In this document: positions 1 through 7,657 of the stretch, piece by piece
Position numbering within the stretch: the first letter of the stretch is position 1
Layout of the letters: each line of letters starts with the position of its first letter
Source: UBA3210 sp963648895
GTDB taxonomy: Bacteria; Bacillota_I; Bacilli_A; RFN20; CAG-449
Assembly (NCBI GenBank): GCA_963648895.1
Contig: CAVJGK010000010.1
Location: 1 to 23,164, forward strand
Reading direction: 5' to 3'
Length of the DNA: 23,164 nt
Translations under genes and position numbers: made by a program
Notes under the pieces: model-generated
Seen by the model: the letters and a program-made list of their open reading frames with translations, nothing else
The model's database searches: none
Told to the model about the DNA's origin: nothing

Positions 1-466
1 AAGTTAATTTAGAATAGACTACTTTATCAATAAATTTTGGAACTATTTCTAATATTTTTTTATCTGTTATTTTCTTTGAATCATTGACACCTAAATCTTT
101 TAAATAAGGAATTATATCTTTATTGACGTAAGAAGCTACTACCACCACAGGACCAAAAAAATCACCAGTTCCAACTTCGTCTGAACCAATTTGACTTTCT
201 ACATCTAACCACGTTGCGATAATTTTTTCTTTCTTTTCATTTAAGATTGCATTTTCATCCCAAATACTAGCTTCGGACAAAGGAGAATTTCCCATAAAGA
301 CAGCTTTTAAACCATTTTTTGATTGATAGATAGTAATAGAAACTTCATCGATAGTTTTACATGCAAAAACGATGTAAGGATCATTTTTTTTGATCTCACA
401 ATCAGAATAAAAATCCTTCATTTTAATTAAAGTTTCTTGATTAATTTTTAAAGTAACGCTTTCCAT
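1..466 (-). CDS. rnhC: Ribonuclease HIII (partial, N-terminal 155 residues)
   Basis: This gene encodes an RNase H2-type endonuclease that cuts the RNA strand of RNA-DNA hybrids, a typical low-GC Gram-positive enzyme. I translated the minus strand from ATG at 466; it stays open to the left edge, so the C-terminal half is missing. The first 90 or so residues match the small N-terminal substrate-binding domain that separates RNase HIII from HII. The catalytic signature GSDEVGTGDFFGP follows at about residues 94-106, with D96 and E97 as expected metal-binding acids. An AAGGTGA Shine-Dalgarno sequence lies just upstream of the ATG. The pyrG terminator (519-540) separates it from the gene upstream, so it probably has its own promoter, but I see no convincing one. 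RNase HII is the main alternative; the N-terminal extension argues for HIII. Confidence 0.93.
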   Translation of the reverse strand, partial: MESVTLKINQETLIKMKDFYSDCEIKKNDPYIVFACKTIDEVSITIYQSKNGLKAVFMGNSPLSEASIWDENAILNEKKEKIIATWLDVESQIGSDEVGTGDFFGPVVVVASYVNKDIIPYLKDLGVNDSKKITDKKILEIVPKFIDKVVYSKLT

Positions 467-518
467 ATTTTCACCTTAAACAATATAACATTTTATCATT
501 ATTATTAAAAGTGAAATT

Positions 519-540
519 AAAAAAGACCTCCTTAGAGGTC
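519..540 (-). terminator. Intrinsic terminator of pyrG
   Basis: Read on the minus strand, the stem GACCTC/GAGGTC with a 4-base TAAG loop lies just after the pyrG stop codon and is followed by six T residues (524-519). This is a standard Rho-independent terminator. Confidence 0.85.
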
Positions 541-544
541 AAGA

Positions 545-2155
545 TTATTTCTCATTACGATATTTTAGACTTGCTTTAATAAAGCCTAAGAATAATGGAT
601 GAGGTCTAGTTGGACGAGATAAGAATTCTGGATGGAATTGGCAAGCAACAAAGTAAGGATGGCTTGGAAGTTCAATAATTTCAACTAATCCTTTTTGAGG
701 ATTGATACCAGAAATTACTAATCCATTTTGTTTAACAACATCTAAATATTCATTATTAAATTCATATCTATGACGATGTCTTTCTTGAATATGGTCTTGA
801 GCATATAAATCATGAGCTTTAGTGCCTTTAACTAAATCACAATCATAAAGACCAATTCTTAAAGTACCTCCAATATCAATTCCAACATATTGATTATCTA
901 ATAAATGGATGATAGGGTTTCTAGTTTCTGGAGTGATTTCAGAAGAATCAGCATCTTTGATATTACAAACGTTACGTGCGAATTCAATACAAGCAAGTTG
1001 CATACCATAACAAATACCAAAGAATGGAATATTATGTTCACGAGCATAAGTGATCGCTTTTAATTTACCTTCAGTCGCTCTTTTACCAAAGCCACCTGGA
1101 ACTAAAATACCATCGAGAGTAGATAATTCTTGTTCAAATTCTTCTGAATCATAATTTTCTGATAAGATCCAATGGATGTTAATATTTTTATTGACTGCAT
1201 AACCTGCAGCTTTTAATGCTTCAACAACGCTTAAATAAGCATCGTGTAATTGAATATATTTTCCAACAATACCAATATCAATGTCACCATCTAAAGAAGA
1301 GATAGTGGAAATTAATTTATTCCATTCACTCATGTCGATAGGTTTAGCATCTAAATGGAAATGATTTAAGATAATTTCATCGGCGTGTTGAGAAAGTAAA
1401 TTATTTGCTACTTCATAAATAATTTTTTCATCTTTACAATCTAATACTTCTTTTACATCAGTTAACATTTTAACTTTTGCTTTAGTATCTTCATCAATTG
1501 CTTTTTCACAACGAAGAACTAACATATCAGGAGTGATACCATAACTTCTTAATTCACGGACGGAATGTTGAGTAGGTTTTGTTTTAATTTCTTCAGTAGT
1601 ACCTAAAATAGGAACAAGAGTATTATGGACATAGAATGTATTTTCAAAGCCAACATCTTGTCTCCATTGTCTAATTGCTTCAATAAATGGTAAAGATTCA
1701 TAATCACCAACTGTACCACCTAATTCAGTGATAATGACATCGGCATTAGATTCTTCTGCCGCTTTTTTAATATAGTGTTTAATTTGATTAGTGATATGAG
1801 GAATAACTTGGACAGTTTTACCTTCATAATCTCCACGTCTTTCTTTTTGAATTACTTGTTGATATACCTTACCTGCAGTGACATTACTTCTTTTTGATAA
1901 TCTTTCATCAATAAATCTTTCATAGTGTCCTAAATCAAGGTCGGTTTCCGCGCCATCATCAGTGACAAATACTTCACCGTGTTGATAAGGTGACATTGTT
2001 CCTGGATCAACGTTGATGTATGGATCAAATTTTTGCATAAATACCTTTAATCCACGATTTTTTAAAAGTCTTCCTAAGCAGCTTGCAACAATCCCTTTAC
2101 CTAAAGATGAAACAACTCCTCCTGTGACAAATATAAACTTTGTTTCTTTTCCCAT
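545..2155 (-). CDS. pyrG: CTP synthase (glutamine-hydrolysing)
   Basis: The enzyme converts UTP to CTP using ATP and glutamine-derived ammonia. The N-terminal synthetase domain starts with FVTGGVVSSLGKG (residues 9-21) and carries the conserved ELGGTVGDYES stretch near 144-154. The C-terminal class I glutamine amidotransferase domain has the nucleophile C382 in FFGICYGMQ and the H508/E510 pair in FHPEF. The length of 536 residues is normal. The reading frame is open upstream to 2245, but I chose ATG at 2155: it has a GGAGGA Shine-Dalgarno sequence at good spacing and gives the family's usual N-terminus. The longer version would translate through the leader terminator at 2175-2204. Expression is probably controlled by CTP through that leader. 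The gene is divergent from hrcA. Confidence 0.97.
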   Translation of the reverse strand: MGKETKFIFVTGGVVSSLGKGIVASCLGRLLKNRGLKVFMQKFDPYINVDPGTMSPYQHGEVFVTDDGAETDLDLGHYERFIDERLSKRSNVTAGKVYQQVIQKERRGDYEGKTVQVIPHITNQIKHYIKKAAEESNADVIITELGGTVGDYESLPFIEAIRQWRQDVGFENTFYVHNTLVPILGTTEEIKTKPTQHSVRELRSYGITPDMLVLRCEKAIDEDTKAKVKMLTDVKEVLDCKDEKIIYEVANNLLSQHADEIILNHFHLDAKPIDMSEWNKLISTISSLDGDIDIGIVGKYIQLHDAYLSVVEALKAAGYAVNKNINIHWILSENYDSEEFEQELSTLDGILVPGGFGKRATEGKLKAITYAREHNIPFFGICYGMQLACIEFARNVCNIKDADSSEITPETRNPIIHLLDNQYVGIDIGGTLRIGLYDCDLVKGTKAHDLYAQDHIQERHRHRYEFNNEYLDVVKQNGLVISGINPQKGLVEIIELPSHPYFVACQFHPEFLSRPTRPHPLFLGFIKASLKYRNEK

Positions 2156-2174
2156 ATTCTTCCTCCATATTAAT

Positions 2175-2204
2175 AAAAAAAGACTCCTAGTGTTCAGGAG
2201 TCTT
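2175..2204 (-). terminator. Leader attenuator terminator of pyrG
   Basis: On the minus strand, AAGACTCCT pairs perfectly with AGGAGTCTT around a 7-base loop (GAACACT), followed by a run of seven T residues. It lies between the putative transcription start at about 2232-2230 and the pyrG Shine-Dalgarno sequence, so it would stop transcription before the gene. The 5' arm is pyrimidine-rich (CTCCT) and could instead pair with a G tract added at the RNA 5' end, as known for Bacillus subtilis pyrG. Confidence 0.8.
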
Positions 2205-2229
2205 GAATTACCATAATATATTTGTGGTG

Positions 2230-2266
2230 CCCTTATAATTTTCATACATTTAAAATTTTAATACAA
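2230..2266 (-). promoter_or_regulatory. pyrG promoter and GGGC transcript start
   Basis: On the minus strand I see a -35-like TTGTAT (2266-2261), a 17-base spacer, a weak -10-like GAAAAT (2243-2238) and, after TATAA, the run GGGC (2232-2229) where the start would fall. The spacing puts +1 within the G run. A 5' GGGC start is the hallmark of CTP-sensitive reiterative transcription in Gram-positive pyrG leaders. The -10 is poor, so the exact promoter is uncertain. Confidence 0.5.
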
Positions 2267-2381
2267 GTAAAATTAATTACTTTTTAAAATTTCATTAATC
2301 TCATTAATTTATAAATATATTAATAAGGATAATAGTGAAAAAAATAAGTCTCAAAAAAAGTTTTTAAAAAAAATAAATAAT
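2267..2381. other. AT-rich spacer between divergent pyrG and hrcA promoters
   Basis: This is a very A/T-rich stretch between the two divergent promoters. I see no ORF with a Shine-Dalgarno sequence, no clear inverted repeat and no RNA gene in it. It completes the 314-base gap between the two start codons. Confidence 0.5.
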
Positions 2382-2408
2382 TTAGCACTCTTTTGTTGAC
2401 AATGCTAA
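2382..2408. promoter_or_regulatory. CIRCE operator 1 (upstream, imperfect)
   Basis: TTAGCACTC, nine bases, then CAATGCTAA. The left half is the exact CIRCE consensus; the right half matches GAGTGCTAA at 7 of 9 positions. The -35 box TTGACA of the hrcA promoter (2396-2401) lies inside it, so HrcA binding would block RNA polymerase. Confidence 0.8.
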
Positions 2409-2423
2409 AAAAGTGACTATACT
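2396..2423 (+). promoter_or_regulatory. Heat-shock operon promoter (sigma-A type)
   Basis: A consensus -35 TTGACA (2396-2401), a 16-base spacer and -10 TATACT (2418-2423) sit between and within the two CIRCE repeats. An overlapping TATAAT (2423-2428) is spaced too far from the -35. Transcription would start near 2430, inside the second CIRCE. Confidence 0.8.
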
Positions 2424-2427
2424 ATAA

Positions 2428-2454
2428 TTAGCACTAGGGAAAAATGAGTGCTAA
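2428..2454. promoter_or_regulatory. CIRCE operator 2 (near-perfect)
   Basis: TTAGCACTA, nine bases, then GAGTGCTAA, with one mismatch from the 9-9-9 consensus. It covers the predicted start of transcription and ends just before the AAAGGAGGT Shine-Dalgarno sequence of hrcA. It is the site where the product of the first gene should repress its own operon. Confidence 0.93.
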
Positions 2455-2469
2455 AAAGGAGGTAAAGGT

Positions 2470-3507
2470 ATGACAAGAAAAGATTACATCCTGAAATGTA
2501 TTGTTGAATACTTCATTAAAAAAGCTGAACCTATTGGCTCAAGCACATTAATTGATGAATTCAATCTTGATTGTTCAAGCGCGACTGTAAGAAACGTTAT
2601 GGCTGAACTTGAAAAAGATGGACTTATTGAAAAGACCCATACATCGTCTGGTCGAGTTCCTTCTAATAAAGGTTATAGTTATTACATCAAATATCTTAGA
2701 AATAAAGATGTTGATGAAACTTATAAAAATCAACTTGCGAAAATCTTTACTGAAAGAGAAAAGTCAATCGATGATGTTATTAAAGAATCATGTGCGATTT
2801 TATCCCATATGACTAACTTAGCTTCAATCGTCTTAGGACCTGAAGCAACGGAAGAACATCTTGTATCGGTTCAAGCTATTCCTCTAAGCGACAAATCTCT
2901 TACCTGTGTATTTGTTACAGATAAAGGATATGTCGAAAATAAGACATTTGTCTTAAATGATCAAACTTCTTTAAAGGATATTAAAGAATGTGTCGCGATT
3001 TTAAATGATCGATTAGTTGGAGCTTCTATTTCTGAATTAACTTCCAGAATGGAAATGATTAAACCATTAATCAGTGAATATGTTAAATCCAACGATGCGA
3101 TTTATCGAATGATCGCAGAAACATTATTAAGATTCCAAGAAGAAAGAGTATCGATGTTTGGTCAATCCAATTTACTTAACCAACCTGAATTCACCCAAGA
3201 TGCAGATAAGTTAAAAAGATTGCTTGAATTCTTTGAACATCCATCCAAAGTTAACGATGTGTTAAAACAAAAAGTAAAATCAAGCAATGATGACTTTGAA
3301 GTTTATATTGGTGATAACAATGGCTACAACGATGTATCAATGATTACTTCTAATATTAAAGTTGGTGATAAACAACTCGGCAAAATTGCTTTAGTTGGTC
3401 CAACTAGAATGGATTATGAAAAAGTATTATCCGCGTTAGAATATTTCGTTGATCAAATTGAAGATTTATATGAAAAAAGAAAGGAAGAATTAGATGAAGA
3501 AAGATAA
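2470..3507 (+). CDS. hrcA: Heat-inducible transcription repressor HrcA
   Basis: HrcA binds CIRCE DNA and represses class I heat-shock genes; its folding depends on GroEL in studied species. At 345 residues it has the usual size. The N-terminal winged helix is clear in CSSATVRNVMAELEKDGLI and TSSGRVPSNKGY (residues about 35-69), which match the family's most conserved segments. The rest is the GAF-like dimerisation region. The start at 2470 is set by a strong GGAGG seven bases upstream and by the typical N-terminus. It is first in the operon, directly behind two CIRCE sites, and its 3' end overlaps grpE by 14 bases. Confidence 0.97.
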   Translation: MTRKDYILKCIVEYFIKKAEPIGSSTLIDEFNLDCSSATVRNVMAELEKDGLIEKTHTSSGRVPSNKGYSYYIKYLRNKDVDETYKNQLAKIFTEREKSIDDVIKESCAILSHMTNLASIVLGPEATEEHLVSVQAIPLSDKSLTCVFVTDKGYVENKTFVLNDQTSLKDIKECVAILNDRLVGASISELTSRMEMIKPLISEYVKSNDAIYRMIAETLLRFQEERVSMFGQSNLLNQPEFTQDADKLKRLLEFFEHPSKVNDVLKQKVKSSNDDFEVYIGDNNGYNDVSMITSNIKVGDKQLGKIALVGPTRMDYEKVLSALEYFVDQIEDLYEKRKEELDEER

Positions 3508-4090
3508 AGATGAAGAATTAAAAGAATCTAATGAAACTGAAAATAAAAAAGAAGATAAAGTTGAAAAATCTTTAGAAGATCAAATCTTAGAATTAAACGA
3601 CAAAGTTAAATATTGGCAAAATAAGTATTATGAAGCTTATGCTGATATGGATAATCTAAAGAAGAGAATGGAAAAAGACCATCAACAAGTTATCAAATAT
3701 CGTGGTCAAGGCTTCTTAGAAGCATTACTTCCAGTATTTGATAATTTCTATAACTGTTTCAAGGTTACTCCAGATGATCCAAAACTCGCAGCTTATTGCA
3801 AAGGATTTGAAATGATTTATAACCAAATGGTCAATTGCTTAGAAGGCGAAGGCGTAAAAGAAATTATGCCTAAAGTTGGTGATAAATTCGATCATAACTC
3901 CATGCAAGCGGTTGATGTAGCTGAAGGAGAAGAAGATGATTTAGTTGTTAAAGTTTCAACTAAAGGTTACTTCTTAAAAGATCGTCTAGTAAGACCTGCA
4001 ATGGTTGTAGTTTCTAAAAAAGCAAAGAAAGAAGAAACTAATAACGAAAGTGAAAATAAAGAAGTTGAAGAAACTTCAAAAGAAAATTAA
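3494..4090 (+). CDS. grpE: Nucleotide exchange factor GrpE
   Basis: GrpE releases ADP from DnaK and acts as a thermosensor of the Hsp70 cycle in the cytoplasm. The 198-residue protein has a highly charged Lys/Glu-rich disordered N-terminus (about 1-25), a long helical coiled-coil region (about 26-110) and the C-terminal beta domain with the signature DKFDHNSMQAVDVAEGEE followed by VRPAMVVVSK. The C-terminal tail is again Lys/Glu-rich and longer than usual. The start overlaps the end of hrcA by 14 bases and has an AAAGGAAG Shine-Dalgarno sequence inside hrcA, indicating translational coupling. dnaK follows after 18 bases. Confidence 0.96.
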   Translation: MKKDKDEELKESNETENKKEDKVEKSLEDQILELNDKVKYWQNKYYEAYADMDNLKKRMEKDHQQVIKYRGQGFLEALLPVFDNFYNCFKVTPDDPKLAAYCKGFEMIYNQMVNCLEGEGVKEIMPKVGDKFDHNSMQAVDVAEGEEDDLVVKVSTKGYFLKDRLVRPAMVVVSKKAKKEETNNESENKEVEETSKEN

Positions 4091-4108
4091 TAAAGGAGAT
4101 TTAAAATT

Positions 4109-5962
4109 ATGGCAAAAGAAATTATCTTAGGTATCGACTTAGGTACTACAAACTCAGTTGTAAGTTACATGCAAGAAGATGGTAAATGGAAAGTTATTCC
4201 TAACCCAGAAGGACCAAATACTACTCCATCAGTAGTTTCATTCAAACCAGATGGTGAAGAAATTGTTGGTCATGCTGCAAAAAGACAATTATTAACTAAC
4301 CCAGATACAGTTGCATCTATTAAAAGAAAAATGGGTACAAATGAAAAAGTACACATTTCATGCTTAAATAAAGATTTCACACCACAAGAAATCTCTGCAA
4401 AAATCTTAGCTTATATGAAGAAATATGCAGAAGACAACTTAGGTCAAAAAATTGAAAAAGCAGTTATTACAGTTCCAGCTTATTTCAACGATGCACAACG
4501 TCAAGCAACTAAAGATGCTGGTCAAATCGCAGGATTAGATGTTGTTAGAATTATTAACGAACCTACTGCTGCAGCATTAGCTTATGGTGAAGATAACAAG
4601 ACAGACAAAGACCAAAAGATCTTAGTTTATGACTTAGGTGGTGGTACATTCGATGTATCTATCCTTGAAATTGCAGATGGTACTTTCGAAGTTATCGCAA
4701 CTGCTGGTGATAACCACTTAGGCGGCGATGACTGGGATAACAAACTCGCAACATTCTTAAAAGATCAAATCAAAGCTCAATATGGTGTTGATTTATCAAA
4801 CGATAAGATGGCTTCACAAAGATTAAAAGAAGAAGCTGAAAAAGCAAAAATTGCTTTATCAAGCCAATTAAAAACAACAGTATCTCTTCCTTTCATTGCA
4901 ATGACTGCAAATGGACCTGTTAACTTCGAAATGGATATCACAAGAGCTAAATTCGAAGAATTAACACGTGACTTATTAAGAAGAACAGAAGAACCAGTTA
5001 ATAGAGCATTATCAGATGCAAAATTATCTGCATCACAACTTGATGAAGTTATCTTAATCGGTGGTTCTACAAGAATGCCAGCAGTATTAGAAATTGTTAA
5101 ACGTTTAACAGGTAAAACTCCTAATATTTCAGTTAACCCAGATGAAGCAGTTTCAGTTGGTGCCGCTATCCAAGGTGGAGTTATCCGTGGCGATAAGAAA
5201 GACGTATTATTACTCGATGTTACTCCTTTAACATTAGGTATTGAAACAATGGGTGGTGTCTTAACTCCATTAATCACAAGAAATACAACAATTCCTACAA
5301 CAAAATCTCAAGTATTCTCAACTGCAGAAGATAACCAACCTTCAGTTGACATCATGGTCTACCAAGGTGAAAGACCAATGGCAAGAGATAACAAATTATT
5401 AGGTTCATTCAGACTTGATGGTATTAGACCAGCAAGAAGAGGTCAACCAAGAATTGAAGTTACATTCAACATCGACGTTAACGGTATTGTTAATGTTAAA
5501 GCTAAAGACTTAGATACAAACAAAGAACAACAAATCACAATCTCTGGTTCAAATGGCTTATCTAAAGAAGAAATCGATAGAATGGTCAAAGAAGCTGAAG
5601 CTAATAAAGAAGCTGATGAAAAGAGAAAAGAAGAAATCGAAGTCAAGAATAAAGCAGAATCATTCATTTCTCAAATTGATGAAGCTTTAGCGACAAATGG
5701 CGATAAGATGGACGCTAAACAAAAAGAAGAAACAGAAAAATTAAGAAATGAATTAAAAGAAGCTATCGATAAGAACGATATCCCAACATTAAAAGAAAAG
5801 ATGTCTCAACTTGAACAAGCTGCAGCAATGGCTCAACAATATCAAAGCCAAGCAGGTGCTTCTCAAGCAACTGATACAACTTCAACAAGTGATACTTCAT
5901 CAACATCTTCAAATTCAAACGATGATGTAATCGATGCAGATTTCACAGACAAAGCTAACTAA
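4109..5962 (+). CDS. dnaK: Chaperone protein DnaK (Hsp70)
   Basis: DnaK is the ATP-dependent chaperone that binds exposed hydrophobic peptides together with DnaJ and GrpE. It shows the nucleotide-binding domain motifs GIDLGTTNS (8-16), NEPTAAALAYG and VYDLGGGTFDVSIL, the linker VLLLDVTPLTLGIET, a complete substrate-binding domain and helical lid. The C-terminal tail is a low-complexity Ser/Thr linker ending in DDVIDADF, the conserved Hsp70 terminus. The length (617 residues) is normal. AAAGGAG lies 5' of the ATG. It is the third gene of the CIRCE-controlled operon and is followed by a stable hairpin before dnaJ. Confidence 0.98.
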   Translation: MAKEIILGIDLGTTNSVVSYMQEDGKWKVIPNPEGPNTTPSVVSFKPDGEEIVGHAAKRQLLTNPDTVASIKRKMGTNEKVHISCLNKDFTPQEISAKILAYMKKYAEDNLGQKIEKAVITVPAYFNDAQRQATKDAGQIAGLDVVRIINEPTAAALAYGEDNKTDKDQKILVYDLGGGTFDVSILEIADGTFEVIATAGDNHLGGDDWDNKLATFLKDQIKAQYGVDLSNDKMASQRLKEEAEKAKIALSSQLKTTVSLPFIAMTANGPVNFEMDITRAKFEELTRDLLRRTEEPVNRALSDAKLSASQLDEVILIGGSTRMPAVLEIVKRLTGKTPNISVNPDEAVSVGAAIQGGVIRGDKKDVLLLDVTPLTLGIETMGGVLTPLITRNTTIPTTKSQVFSTAEDNQPSVDIMVYQGERPMARDNKLLGSFRLDGIRPARRGQPRIEVTFNIDVNGIVNVKAKDLDTNKEQQITISGSNGLSKEEIDRMVKEAEANKEADEKRKEEIEVKNKAESFISQIDEALATNGDKMDAKQKEETEKLRNELKEAIDKNDIPTLKEKMSQLEQAAAMAQQYQSQAGASQATDTTSTSDTSSTSSNSNDDVIDADFTDKAN

Positions 5963-5969
5963 TTCAATA

Positions 5970-5994
5970 AATGGTGGGCGCTAAACCCACCATT
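5970..5994 (+). other. Hairpin between dnaK and dnaJ, without U tract
   Basis: AATGGTGGG pairs perfectly with CCCACCATT around a 7-base loop. It is followed by ATATTGTTATTTA rather than a T run, so it is not a classical terminator. It may stabilise the dnaK end of the mRNA, mark a processing point, or attenuate dnaJ partly. Confidence 0.6.
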
Positions 5995-6019
5995 ATATTG
6001 TTATTTATAGGAGGTAATT

Positions 6020-7147
6020 ATGGCAGAGAAAAGAGATTATTATGAAGTCTTGGAACTTGATAAAAATGCGACTGAAGACCAAATTAAGTCACAATATCGT
6101 AAACTCGCTAAAAAATATCACCCAGATTTAAATAAAGAACCAGGCGCAGAAGCTAAATTCAAAGAAGTACAAGAGGCTTATGAAGTCCTTTCTGATCCTC
6201 AAAAGAAAGCAACTTATGATAAATTTGGTCATGCTGCTTTTGATCAAAATGGTGGTCAAAGCGGATTTGGTGGCTTCCAAGGTGGCTTCCAAGATGTCGA
6301 TTTAAATGATATCTTTGGATCATTCTTCGGCGGAGGAGCAAGAAGAAAACAACAAACAGGACCAACTAGAGGTAATGATAGATTCATGACAGTTAGAATT
6401 AACTTCATGGATGCAATTAAGGGTAAAAAGATTGAATTAAATATTACTCTTGATGAAAATTGCCCTACATGTAATGGTTCCGGTGCAGCTTCTCCAAGCG
6501 ATATTGTTACTTGTAATACATGTAATGGTACTGGCTATATATCAAAAAGAGTTCAATCCATCTTTGGTATGATTCAAGAAACTCAATCAGTATGTCCAAC
6601 TTGTTCTGGTAGCGGCAAAACAATTAAGAATAAATGTTCTGCATGCCAAGGCAAAGGATATAACAGAGTTAAACGTAAGATTGAAGTCAATATTCCTGCT
6701 GGTATTAACAATGGTCAACAAATAAGAGTTACTGGCAAGGGTGAAAGAGGCTCTAATGGAGGACCAAATGGTGATTTATATATCGAAATTGTTGTAGATA
6801 CAGATTCATCATTCAAAAGAGATGGAAACGATATCCATGTCGATTTAGAAGTCAACATGATTGATGCTGCTTTAGGTTGCACAATGTCCGTTCCAACCGT
6901 TTATGGCGAAGTTGATGTCAAGATTCCTGAAGGTAGCCAATCTGGCCAAACATTAAAACTTCGTGAAAAGGGCGTTAAAGATATTAGAGGTAATTCCTTT
7001 GGTGATCAATATATTCATTTAAAAGTTGTTACTCCAACTAAGTTAAATGATGAACAAAAAGAATTGCTTAGAAAATTTAAAGATATTGAAGAAACTAAAT
7101 CTACTAAAACAAGTATCTTTGACAAATTAAAAAAGAAAAAGAAATAG
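6020..7147 (+). CDS. dnaJ: Chaperone protein DnaJ (type A Hsp40)
   Basis: DnaJ delivers substrates to DnaK and stimulates its ATPase. The J domain (1-70) has the essential HPD at 34-36. A Gly/Phe-rich linker (about 75-105) follows, including GGFGGFQGG-like repeats. The zinc domain has all four CxxC pairs: C148/C151, C165/C168, C192/C195 and C206/C209. The C-terminal peptide-binding domains complete the type A layout in 375 residues. AGGAGGT precedes the ATG. It is the last gene of the heat-shock operon, closed by the terminator at 7152-7181. Confidence 0.97.
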   Translation: MAEKRDYYEVLELDKNATEDQIKSQYRKLAKKYHPDLNKEPGAEAKFKEVQEAYEVLSDPQKKATYDKFGHAAFDQNGGQSGFGGFQGGFQDVDLNDIFGSFFGGGARRKQQTGPTRGNDRFMTVRINFMDAIKGKKIELNITLDENCPTCNGSGAASPSDIVTCNTCNGTGYISKRVQSIFGMIQETQSVCPTCSGSGKTIKNKCSACQGKGYNRVKRKIEVNIPAGINNGQQIRVTGKGERGSNGGPNGDLYIEIVVDTDSSFKRDGNDIHVDLEVNMIDAALGCTMSVPTVYGEVDVKIPEGSQSGQTLKLREKGVKDIRGNSFGDQYIHLKVVTPTKLNDEQKELLRKFKDIEETKSTKTSIFDKLKKKKK

Positions 7148-7151
7148 ATTG

Positions 7152-7181
7152 AAATGCTAGTGTTTGTCCTAGCATTTTTTT
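7152..7181 (+). terminator. Terminator of the hrcA-grpE-dnaK-dnaJ operon
   Basis: AAATGCTAG (7152-7160) pairs with CTAGCATTT (7169-7177) around an 8-base loop, and the T run 7175-7181 follows. It lies directly after the dnaJ stop codon. Confidence 0.9.
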
Positions 7182-7186
7182 CGTAT

Positions 7187-7215
7187 TTGCTATTTATTTA
7201 ATTATTTGTTAAAAT
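7187..7215 (+). promoter_or_regulatory. Promoter of the zinc-ribbon/IspD-like pair
   Basis: TTGCTA (7187-7192), a 17-base spacer and TAAAAT (7210-7215) form a sigma-A-like promoter just after the dnaJ terminator and 22 bases before the GTG start of the next gene. Confidence 0.6.
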
Positions 7216-7237
7216 ACTAAAAAAGAGGTGGTAAGAA

Positions 7238-7657
7238 GTGAAAAAATGTCCATATTGTAAAACATTGATGAATGATGATATTACTTCATGCCCAAATTGT
7301 TTAAAAGATGTACCTCTTTCTGCCAAAATGCCAGAAATTGTTTCATCAAAAAATAAATATTCTTTTTATTATCTCATTTTTGGCTTAATCATTTCTATTG
7401 GTAGTATCGTGGCAGCTTTTTCTCAAAGAGATAATAAATATGTTTATGAAAATCAAATTACTACATTAAAAAAACAAATCCAAGAATCATCGATTCAAGA
7501 TGAAATTAATCATCTTAATGACCTATTAGAAAAAGCTTATTCTTCACAAAAAGCTTGTGAGTTTAGAGAATATGCATTCTATGTTTTCTGCGGAGTTGGT
7601 GTTTTATTAATCGTTATTGGAATTGTTTGCTTTATCAAAAATAGGAGGAAGAAATAA
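7238..7657 (+). CDS. Zinc-ribbon membrane protein with two TM helices and a coiled coil
   Basis: I do not recognise a named family. The 139-residue protein begins with a zinc ribbon (C4, C7, C18, C21). A first membrane helix follows at about 41-62, then a polar, helical, probably coiled-coil segment at about 68-100, a second membrane helix at about 112-134, and a short basic tail. The start codon is GTG at 7238, supported by GAGGTGG upstream and by the first zinc cysteine pair only three residues in. The stop overlaps the ATG of the IspD-like gene by one base, so the two are translated together. The ribbon and basic tail would be cytoplasmic if both helices form a hairpin. A scaffold or sensor role is possible but not shown. 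Confidence 0.75.
   Translation: MKKCPYCKTLMNDDITSCPNCLKDVPLSAKMPEIVSSKNKYSFYYLIFGLIISIGSIVAAFSQRDNKYVYENQITTLKKQIQESSIQDEINHLNDLLEKAYSSQKACEFREYAFYVFCGVGVLLIVIGIVCFIKNRRKK

Noticed and set aside
2156..2245. N-terminal extension of pyrG by 30 residues
   Set aside because: It would translate through the leader terminator hairpin, lacks a Shine-Dalgarno sequence and is not part of the CTP synthase family; ATG at 2155 has GGAGGA.
4777..5277. Long antisense reading frame inside dnaK
   Set aside because: It mirrors the strong codon bias of dnaK, has no ribosome site and no recognisable product; similar frames oppose hypB and the oxidoreductase.
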